Assembly: GCA_025357995.1 (NCBI GenBank)
Contig: JANYLF010000057.1
Coordinates: forward strand, 1 to 6,082
From: Acidimicrobiia bacterium
GTDB lineage: Bacteria; Actinomycetota; Acidimicrobiia; IMCC26256; JAENVU01
Length of the DNA stretch: 6,082 nucleotides
Direction: 5' to 3'
Shown piece after piece: positions 1 through 4,290 of this stretch; the first letter of the stretch is position 1; every line of letters begins with the position of its first letter. The notes beneath the pieces were generated by a model, which saw nothing but the letters and a program-made list of their open reading frames with translations, was not told the DNA's origin and ran no database searches. A program made the translations under genes and the position numbers.

Positions 1-359
1 TCCGTGCCGAGGAACTCACCCATCGTGACGAGCACCTTCGCGTTAGCTCGCCCGAGGATGTACGCCGCCTCCACACCCTTGTACCGCGTGTTGAGGGGGA
101 CCAGGACGGCGCCGGTGAGGTGGATGCCCAGCGCGGCGGGAATCCACTCCCACACGTTCGGGGCCCAGATCGCGACACGATCGCCGGATTGCACTCCGTG
201 CGCGATGTAGGCCGCGGCCGCACGGCGGGCGACGCGTTCGAGCTCGGCCCAGGAGACGGTGGTGTCACCGTCGAAGATGGCGGGCTCTTCGCCGCGTTGC
301 GCCGCGGCGGCTCGCAACAGGTTCGGAATCGTTCCCCATTCGATGTCCGCGCGGCTCAC
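1..359 (-). CDS. AMP-binding acyl-CoA ligase (FadD-like), N-terminal part, cut by window edge
   Basis: This is the first 119 codons of an adenylate-forming acyl-CoA synthetase, which would activate a carboxylic acid with ATP and load it onto CoA in the cytoplasm. The reading frame begins at a GTG (357-359) preceded at 5 nt by GAGGAG, which decides the start. Features typical of the ANL-superfamily N-terminal domain are visible: IPNLLRAAA near residues 11-19, SWAELERVARRAA at about 36-48, GDRVAIWAPNVWEW at 59-72, and ALGIHLTGAVLVPLNTRYKG at about 76-95. The catalytic P-loop and the adenylation motifs lie outside the window. The 'TIPNLL' opening and 'NTRYKG.EAAYIL' resemble FadD3-type ligases used in steroid ring degradation, but that is from memory of the family and the substrate cannot be fixed from this fragment. 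The gene is divergent from an acyl-CoA thioesterase. AMP-binding ligase is near certain; the FadD3-like subtype is tentative. Confidence 0.9.
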   Translation of the reverse strand, partial: MSRADIEWGTIPNLLRAAAAQRGEEPAIFDGDTTVSWAELERVARRAAAAYIAHGVQSGDRVAIWAPNVWEWIPAALGIHLTGAVLVPLNTRYKGVEAAYILGRANAKVLVTMGEFLGT

Positions 360-364
360 TCGGG

Positions 365-370
365 CTCCTC
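365..370 (-). promoter_or_regulatory. Ribosome binding site of the acyl-CoA ligase
   Basis: GAGGAG on the minus strand sits 5 nt before the GTG at 359-357. It supports this GTG as the start, since no ATG lies nearby in this frame. Confidence 0.7.
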
Positions 371-438
371 GGTCGGGCGAATCTGCGGAGGATATCGGTC
401 GCCATCAAATGCCGGTGCGGTCCGGACCCCGCGTTTCG

Positions 439-444
439 TACGAT
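439..444 (+). promoter_or_regulatory. Candidate -10 element for a leaderless thioesterase mRNA
   Basis: TACGAT ends 7 nt before the ATG at 452. Transcription would therefore begin at or within a base or two of the start codon. No purine-rich ribosome binding site lies between them, which fits a leaderless transcript, a common arrangement in actinobacteria. The inference rests on spacing only. Confidence 0.4.
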
Positions 445-451
445 CGTCGTC

Positions 452-1294
452 ATGGGCGCATTGGATGTGGACACTGCGGTCGTCGGACGCGACGGCCAAT
501 TCGTCGGTCAGGTCACACGTGACTGGGAGATTTGGGGACCGAACGGTGGGTTCCTTGCCGCGCTCGCGCTGCGCGCGGCCGGTGCGCACACCGACCTGCG
601 GCGGCCCGCGTCGTTCTCGTGTCACTTTCTCGGCGTCGCGGATTTCGAAGCCGTGGATCTCTCGGTCCGCACGCTGCGTCGGACGAAGCGCGCCGAGTCG
701 ATCGCCGTGTCGATGACGCAATACGGCGAGCCGGTACTCGAAGCGATGGTCTGGGTCGTGGGCGACGTCGACGGGCTGGAGCACGATGCCTGGACCGCGC
801 CACCGGTCGATGGACCGCATCGGTTGATGACGATCGCCGAGCGCGCGCCGGAAGGTCCGATGTTCGCGTTCTGGAACAATCTCGAGTGTCGACCGTGCGA
901 TTGGATCGACGATTGGGACAATCGTCCGGCGGGCATATTCCACGAGAACGCGTGGTACCGATTCCGTCCGACGGCCACGTTCGACGACCCGTTTGTCGAC
1001 GCCGGTCGTTCGCTGTTGGTGCTCGACACCGTGCTGTGGCCCGTCGTGATGCGCGGCCATCCCCACGACGGGGGTTGGTACGCGCCGAGCATCGATGTGC
1101 AGGTGCGGTTCCACGCACTCGAACCGACGTCGGAGTTCCTACTCACCGACGCGCACTCGCCCGCGGGCCGCGACGGTCTGGTGGGCGGCGTCGGCTCGGT
1201 GTGGTCCGAATCGGGAGTGTTGCTGGCGACAGGCGGCCAGCAGATGCTGTGTCGCCCCCGCGCGTTGAACCCCAACCCGGAGCAACGCGGCTAA
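452..1294 (+). CDS. Acyl-CoA thioesterase, double-hotdog (TesB-like / 4HBT_3) family
   Basis: The 280-residue protein has the layout of two tandem hotdog domains, as in TesB-type enzymes that hydrolyse acyl-CoA to free acid and CoA. The N-terminal domain (about 20-105) carries the family signature WGPNGGFLAALALRAA (28-43), followed by RPASFSCHFLGVADF (51-65). The C-terminal domain spans about 130-268. By comparison with Escherichia coli TesB (Asp204, Thr228, Gln278), Asp192 in LLVLDTVLWP and Gln263 in GGQQMLCR are the likely counterparts of the Asp and Gln; the Thr/Ser position is not clearly conserved. The protein has no signal peptide or membrane segment, so it should be cytosolic. The ATG at 452 has no ribosome binding site but lies 7 nt after a TANNNT box. 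The divergent acyl-CoA ligase suggests a shared role in acyl-CoA turnover. Substrate unknown. Confidence 0.85.
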   Translation: MGALDVDTAVVGRDGQFVGQVTRDWEIWGPNGGFLAALALRAAGAHTDLRRPASFSCHFLGVADFEAVDLSVRTLRRTKRAESIAVSMTQYGEPVLEAMVWVVGDVDGLEHDAWTAPPVDGPHRLMTIAERAPEGPMFAFWNNLECRPCDWIDDWDNRPAGIFHENAWYRFRPTATFDDPFVDAGRSLLVLDTVLWPVVMRGHPHDGGWYAPSIDVQVRFHALEPTSEFLLTDAHSPAGRDGLVGGVGSVWSESGVLLATGGQQMLCRPRALNPNPEQRG

Positions 1295-1306
1295 CGCGTC
1301 GGCGAT

Positions 1307-2260
1307 CTACCCAGGCGAGGGCACCGCGGTGACGGAGTCGACGATGCCGGAACGGAGATAGACCGTCCAACCCTGTTCGGAACCAACCGCGCGTCCAGCT
1401 TGGTTGGGCCCGACGACTTTGGACTGTTCGCCGAGAAGCATGAACGTGTTCGGATCGAGGATCAGGTCGTTCTCGAATCCGAAGGCCGTGCGCGCAACGC
1501 CGATTCCCTTGCGCCCGGAGTGGTCCCTGGCGTCGGTGATCTGGGTCACGCCGGGGATGGTGAGGGCGAACCGGTAGAGCGCTTCTCGCAGATCGCGTGA
1601 TGCGTTGGTCTCGCGGAGCATGTCACCAACGTGGACGAAATCTTCCCCAGGGCTGGGCGTGCCACCGTCCACTCGATCGAGCGCGACGCGCAGCGCCTCA
1701 GTATCCGTCGTTGGGAGCTGGGTCGTGTCGGTCCACCCGAGTCCGTGTGGTCCAAATCGCCGATCGCTCGGTGCCGGAACATTCAGCGTCGTGGGGTCGC
1801 TCCCTCGCGCGACCCACTCTTCCTTGTCCCGGGCCGATACGAAGGTGGGCTTTCCCGAGGTCTCGGCGATCCGACCGGAGCCGTCCGGCGCGATCCAGAT
1901 CTCGCGATGGTTTGGAACCAGCGTCGAGATCTGATGGGCCGCGCCGGCTTTGTCCGTCCACATCTCATCGCTGCCGGACAGTGCATCGGACTTGAAGTAC
2001 AGAAACTGACCCGTGGCGATCGGGCACGCCACCGCACGGTCGCAAGGTGCGGGAGAACGCGTCGCGACTCGTGACGTGTTCTTCGAGTTGGTTCGAGTCA
2101 ACGCAACGACGCCGACGAGCACCACGATGGTCGCGAACGCGATTCCGGCATACACGACCGGGCGCGCACGGCGGCGTTGCCGCCGGTGCTCGATCTCCGA
2201 CTGCCGGATCGGCGGTGCCGCGTCGGCGTACTCGCGCAACAACGTGTTGAGATCAGACAT
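1307..2260 (-). CDS. Membrane-anchored CU044_5270-like protein, probable partner/anti-sigma of the ECF sigma factor
   Basis: The 317-residue protein starts at the ATG 2260-2258. The frame is open further upstream to 2353, but that part overlaps the sigma gene and is not expected to be translated. GGAGG lies 9 nt before the chosen ATG. A short cytoplasmic N-terminus (1-34, with the basic run RRQRRRARP) is followed by one membrane helix (about 35-54, VVYAGIAFATIVVLVGVVAL). An extracytoplasmic domain of about 260 residues follows. Its second half, with LPTTDTEALRVAL (182-194), REALYRFALTIPGVTQ (225-240) and LILDPNTFMLLGE (266-278), resembles the CU044_5270 family often found beside sigma factors in actinobacteria. 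Two cysteines, C73 and C79, lie just outside the membrane. No zinc anti-sigma motif (HxxxCxxC) is visible in the N-terminus. The ATGTCTGA overlap with the sigma gene argues for translational coupling and a joint function. Anti-sigma activity is inferred from context only. Confidence 0.75.
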   Translation of the reverse strand: MSDLNTLLREYADAAPPIRQSEIEHRRQRRRARPVVYAGIAFATIVVLVGVVALTRTNSKNTSRVATRSPAPCDRAVACPIATGQFLYFKSDALSGSDEMWTDKAGAAHQISTLVPNHREIWIAPDGSGRIAETSGKPTFVSARDKEEWVARGSDPTTLNVPAPSDRRFGPHGLGWTDTTQLPTTDTEALRVALDRVDGGTPSPGEDFVHVGDMLRETNASRDLREALYRFALTIPGVTQITDARDHSGRKGIGVARTAFGFENDLILDPNTFMLLGEQSKVVGPNQAGRAVGSEQGWTVYLRSGIVDSVTAVPSPG

Positions 2261-2708
2261 CTTCTCGAACCTCCAACGCTTCTCGTAATGCGGACATGCC
2301 GCGCTCGAGGTGATTCTGAACAGTGGTGGCGGACACGCCGATGAGCTCAGCAACCTCCACGTGGGTCCACCCGAATCCGTGAATGAGCACGGTGGCCACG
2401 CGCTGACGTTCGCTCAGTCCCGCGAGCGCGACCGTGAATCCGGGCTCGACTATGGGTTCAACGGTCTCAGGACGGCTGGTGAGGCGGCGCACCAATCGCG
2501 GACGGGTCTTGCTCTGTCCGACGCGATAGAGATATCCGAGCGGGTTCTGCATTCGTCGAACGCTCGACCAATGTTCCCAGCTGTATGCGAGCGCCTCCGC
2601 CGCGGCCTCGCGACCACGTTCCAGTCCGTACGCGGCTACCAGCGCGCGCCTGAGGCGCGGCTCGGCGCTGGCGAAGAACTCTTCGAACGCCTCGCTGATC
2701 GGCGTCAT
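2253..2708 (-). CDS. Small ECF-type RNA polymerase sigma factor
   Basis: The 151-residue protein would redirect RNA polymerase to a set of promoters. Region 2 is at about 9-70 (EEFFASAEPRLRRALVAAYG, then AYSWEHWSSVRRMQNPLGYLYRVGQS). It keeps the NPLGYLYRVG stretch but lacks the acidic D/E-rich 'EDxxQExF' motif usual in ECF factors, having AAAEALAYSWEHW instead. Region 4 (about 97-147) is clear: LSERQRVATVLIHGFGWTHV, with the helix-turn-helix VAELIGVSATTVQNHLERGM. The protein is shorter than common ECF factors (about 160-200). The ATG at 2708 follows GGGAG by 4 nt. A TGA stands in the same frame 8 codons upstream. The 3' end overlaps the CU044_5270-like gene by 8 bp. The pair probably forms one operon reading leftward. 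Identity as a region 2/4 sigma factor is strong; the ECF subgroup is not assigned. Confidence 0.85.
   Translation of the reverse strand: MTPISEAFEEFFASAEPRLRRALVAAYGLERGREAAAEALAYSWEHWSSVRRMQNPLGYLYRVGQSKTRPRLVRRLTSRPETVEPIVEPGFTVALAGLSERQRVATVLIHGFGWTHVEVAELIGVSATTVQNHLERGMSALREALEVREDV
2270..2274 (-). promoter_or_regulatory. Ribosome binding site of the CU044_5270-like gene
   Basis: GGAGG on the minus strand, inside the end of the sigma gene and 9 nt before the ATG at 2260. It supports that start over the more upstream in-frame start. Confidence 0.6.
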
Positions 2709-2712
2709 CGCG

Positions 2713-2717
2713 CTCCC
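2713..2717 (-). promoter_or_regulatory. Ribosome binding site of the sigma factor gene
   Basis: GGGAG on the minus strand ends 4 nt before the ATG at 2708, a slightly short spacing, but it supports this start. Confidence 0.5.
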
Positions 2718-2729
2718 GGTCGTGGTCCC

Positions 2730-2834
2730 TCACTTGAAGAGAGCATCGAGCCACCAATCTGCACCACATGTGCGTTGTGGTCTCAGTTCCGGGGTCTTGC
2801 GCAGGTCCCGGACGTCCCCCGGCTCGTCGTACAT
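2730..2834 (-). CDS. Possible 34-residue small ORF upstream of the sigma gene
   Basis: An ATG at 2834-2832 opens 34 codons ending with TGA at 2732-2730. The peptide begins MYDEPGDVRDLRKTPELR and ends GADWWLDALFK, with no membrane segment. The first 17 codons use G or C at the third position in 16 cases, as real genes here do; the second half does not. No ribosome binding site precedes the ATG, so if expressed it would be leaderless or read from further upstream. It lies in the same frame as the sigma factor, separated from it by the TGA and seven codons. It could be a leader peptide, the degenerate end of an older gene, an upstream part of an ancestral longer sigma ORF, or chance. I recognise no family. 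Confidence 0.25.
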   Translation of the reverse strand: MYDEPGDVRDLRKTPELRPQRTCGADWWLDALFK

Positions 2835-2941
2835 GGAATACGCGATCGCGCCTGGATTTGTTGACGAATTTGCGGTGTTGGGCTTGATGAGCGAACGTTT
2901 GTTTGGCACGCTTTCGACGTAATCACGACTCGTTGAGTGGG

Positions 2942-2948
2942 AAGGGGG
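2942..2948 (+). promoter_or_regulatory. Ribosome binding site of the HNH gene
   Basis: AAGGGGG lies 5 nt before GTG 2954. It selects this GTG over the in-frame TTG at 2903, which has no such signal. Confidence 0.65.
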
Positions 2949-2953
2949 ACATC

Positions 2954-4015
2954 GTGCTTGAGGTACTGGAACGGACGGTTGCTGTCGCTCGGCGTCTCGT
3001 CTCGAAGTTCGATCCTGCTCGCCTTTCGGGGCCGCAGGCGCGGAGCGCGGTGGAACTATTTGCCTCGTTGGAGAAGCTCGCCGCGGCCGGCAAGTTGTTG
3101 GCGGCTGCGCGGTTGGATGCGACGGGTGCGTGGGCCGATGGTGGTCATCGTGATGTCGAGGCGTTCTTGGCTGCGACTGCGGGGGTGTCGGTCGGCGCGG
3201 CACGTGGGGCGATGAAGACCGCGCGACGAGTGGAGACCCAACCTGGTGTGGAGCACGCGTCGCGTGCGGGGGCGCTCTCACCTGCGCAAGCCGAGGTGGT
3301 TGCGGGCGCGGTGACCGCGGACCGGACCGCCGAAGGCGCGCTCCTCGCCCTGGCGAAGACGGCCGGGTTCAAAGGTTTGAAGTCCGAGTGTGATCGCGTG
3401 ACGGCGGCGGCCCGGTCTTGTGATGATGAGGCCGACAACTACGAACGGATCCACCGCGAACGTTCGCTCCGTCACCAGACATTGCGTGATGGTTCGGGTC
3501 GGATAGAGATCCGTGGTCCGCTCGACCGGACCGCGCAGATCATGGCCGCGCTCGAACCCCTCGAACGCGAACTGTTCGAACAGAACCGCACGACGAAGAC
3601 GATCGTGCATCCGGATGCGGTCGCGTCCGACGCGATGGTCGCGATGGCCGAACACTTCGTCCGCAGTCGTAGTGGTGCCGACTCCGGATGCGAGTCCGCG
3701 CCGGAACCCGCAGTCGCGGGGAAGGTGGCGAAGACGCCTGGGTCGCGACCGCTGGCGATGATCGTGGTGCACGTGAGTCACGCCGCGTACGAACGTGGTT
3801 GGACCGAACCCAGTGAGATCTGTGAGATCGACCGGCACCTCGAAATCGATCACAACATTCCCGTCGCGGCGGGTGGACTCACCGAACTCGCGAACTTGGG
3901 CCGGCTCTGCCATCACCACCACACCCTCAAGACCCTCCGCGACCTCCGCCGCATCGGCCCCCTCGGAAACCAGACCCTCGTCACCAAACAAGAACACGCC
4001 CGCGCCGGCCCCTGA
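2954..4015 (+). CDS. DUF222 / HNH endonuclease-like protein (13E12-type), internally shortened
   Basis: The 353-residue protein starts at GTG 2954. Residues of about 1-240 form the helical DUF222 region (for example KLLAAARLDATGAWADGGHRDVEAF, 47-71, and DRTAQIMAALEPLERELFE, 191-209). The C-terminal HNH nuclease core is at 296-326: LEIDHNIPVAAGG with D299-H300, then N314, then LCHHHHTLK with C319, H322, H323 and K326. Homologues as I recall them run about 400-480 residues. They carry a conserved block of some 60 residues between '(G/S)E(I/V)CEI' and 'HLEIDH', which includes a CxxxxC zinc pair before the HNH core. Here SEICEI (287-292) runs directly into DRHLEIDH, so that block and one cysteine appear to be missing without a frameshift. 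The family is repeated in many actinobacterial genomes and its biological role is unsettled. The first half of the gene is G-rich and the end C-rich. Nuclease activity is doubtful here. Confidence 0.8.
   Translation: MLEVLERTVAVARRLVSKFDPARLSGPQARSAVELFASLEKLAAAGKLLAAARLDATGAWADGGHRDVEAFLAATAGVSVGAARGAMKTARRVETQPGVEHASRAGALSPAQAEVVAGAVTADRTAEGALLALAKTAGFKGLKSECDRVTAAARSCDDEADNYERIHRERSLRHQTLRDGSGRIEIRGPLDRTAQIMAALEPLERELFEQNRTTKTIVHPDAVASDAMVAMAEHFVRSRSGADSGCESAPEPAVAGKVAKTPGSRPLAMIVVHVSHAAYERGWTEPSEICEIDRHLEIDHNIPVAAGGLTELANLGRLCHHHHTLKTLRDLRRIGPLGNQTLVTKQEHARAGP
3813..3829 (+). repeat. Tandem 8-bp repeat GTGAGATC at the apparent deletion junction
   Basis: GTGAGATC occurs at 3813-3820 and again at 3822-3829, separated by one T. 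It encodes the SEICEI stretch, exactly where the HNH protein departs from its family. The second copy is where a full-length homologue would be expected to continue into the missing block. It may be a scar of deletion between short matching sequences, or simply the codons of E-I-C-E-I. Confidence 0.4.
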
Positions 4016-4244
4016 GCCACCCTGGACCCCCGGCACGACCCGACCCTTGACAACCGAACAGCACCACGTGCCGCCTGCCCGACCGTGTCCGAATGTCAGG
4101 AAGCGCGGGGCTCGATGGTCGTCGACCAAGCGAGTTCGTTCACCCCATTCGCGAAGCGACGATCGTGAACGCTGTTCGAGCGACTCGGCGACCGTCGAGT
4201 TCCGCGCGCCAACCCGAGCCGAACGAGCCGCGCGGCCACCCTCT
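4016..4244. other. Noncoding stretch between the HNH gene and the amidohydrolase operator
   Basis: No frame here looks like a gene. After the HNH stop there is a perfect 7-bp inverted repeat CGGCACG (4031-4037) / CGTGCCG (4067-4073), but its 29-nt loop and lack of a following T-run make it a poor terminator. A second inverted repeat, CGTTCAC (4137-4143) / GTGAACG (4165-4171), encloses the 8-bp palindrome TTCGCGAA (4148-4155). These may be binding sites or chance. The C-rich composition of the HNH 3' end continues to about 4080 and then fades, which may mark the end of the HNH-containing segment. Confidence 0.35.
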
Positions 4245-4249
4245 AATCT
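4244..4249 (+). promoter_or_regulatory. Candidate -10 box of the amidohydrolase promoter
   Basis: TAATCT matches TANNNT and would place the transcription start near 4256, giving a leader of about 35 nt that includes the GGAGG at 4281. The -35 position (4221-4226, GAACGA) is poor, which may indicate an activator or another sigma factor. It overlaps the palindromic operator. Confidence 0.4.
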
Positions 4250-4265
4250 GACGGACCGTCAGATT
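4245..4265. promoter_or_regulatory. Perfect 21-bp palindrome, probable repressor operator (TetR-like)
   Basis: The arms AATCTGACGG (4245-4254) and CCGTCAGATT (4256-4265) are exact reverse complements around a single A at 4255. The site ends 25 nt before the amidohydrolase ATG. Its left arm overlaps TAATCT (4244-4249), a reasonable -10 box, so a bound dimer would block transcription. Length, symmetry and position fit an operator for a dimeric helix-turn-helix repressor such as a TetR-family protein; no such gene lies in the window. The short spacing between arms and lack of a T-run argue against a terminator. Confidence 0.75.
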
Positions 4266-4280
4266 CCAATCGCCCAGCAC

Positions 4281-4285
4281 GGAGG
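4281..4285 (+). promoter_or_regulatory. Ribosome binding site of the amidohydrolase
   Basis: GGAGG ends 5 nt before ATG 4291 but only 2 nt before the in-frame GTG 4288, so the ATG is the better start. Confidence 0.75.
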
Positions 4286-4290
4286 TAGTG

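Larger units (their letters stand above)
360..451. promoter_or_regulatory. Shared divergent control region, ligase/thioesterase
   Basis: These 92 bp separate two divergent acyl-CoA genes and must hold at least one promoter for each if they are not read from further away. On the plus strand TACGAT (439-444) fits the actinobacterial -10 pattern TANNNT. On the minus strand TATCCT (394 down to 389) is a weaker candidate for the ligase. No good -35 hexamer accompanies either. A perfect 10-bp palindrome GGTCCGGACC lies at 419-428, near the expected -35 of the plus promoter, and could be a regulator half-site pair. In GC-rich DNA a 10-bp palindrome may also be chance. Confidence 0.45.
2709..2953. 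other. Divergent intergenic region between the sigma operon and the HNH gene
   Basis: Apart from the possible small ORF, this 245-bp stretch holds the unmapped promoters of two divergent genes. On the plus strand TTGACG (2861-2866) resembles a -35, with only a poor TTGATG (2884-2889) at 17 bp. On the minus strand GGAACT (2790 down to 2785) recalls the GGAAC -35 of ECF-dependent promoters, but no matching -10 follows at the usual distance. Short symmetric elements are an ACCACA...TGTGGT inverted repeat (2763-2768 / 2776-2781, 7-nt loop), CACATGTG (2765-2772) and CGCGATCGCG (2841-2850). None is strong enough to name a regulator. Confidence 0.35.

Noticed and set aside
356..1114. Long minus-strand ORF (252 codons) opposite the thioesterase
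   Set aside because: It is antisense to a well-recognised thioesterase, shows no family features and is rich in Arg/His/Pro as expected of a shadow frame in GC-rich DNA.
1295..1306. Terminator between the convergent thioesterase and sigma-operon ends
   Set aside because: The 12-bp gap holds no hairpin or T-run that I can see.
2261..2353. Upstream start for the CU044_5270-like gene
   Set aside because: The extra 31 codons lie inside the sigma gene and read as unlike the family; the ATG at 2260 has GGAGG and the coupled overlap.
2785..2790. GGAACT as an autoregulated ECF -35 for the sigma operon
   Set aside because: No CGTC- or GTT-type -10 follows at 16-18 bp, so the match is not supported.
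2903..2953. Upstream TTG start for the HNH gene
   Set aside because: There is no ribosome binding site, whereas AAGGGGG precedes GTG 2954 at 5 nt, and family similarity begins after that GTG.
4031..4073. CGGCACG/CGTGCCG inverted repeat as a terminator for the HNH gene
   Set aside because: The arms are short, the loop is 29 nt and no T-run follows.
3278..4129. Long minus-strand ORF (283 codons) opposite the HNH gene
   Set aside because: The plus frame has clear DUF222 and HNH motifs; the antisense protein has no recognisable domain.
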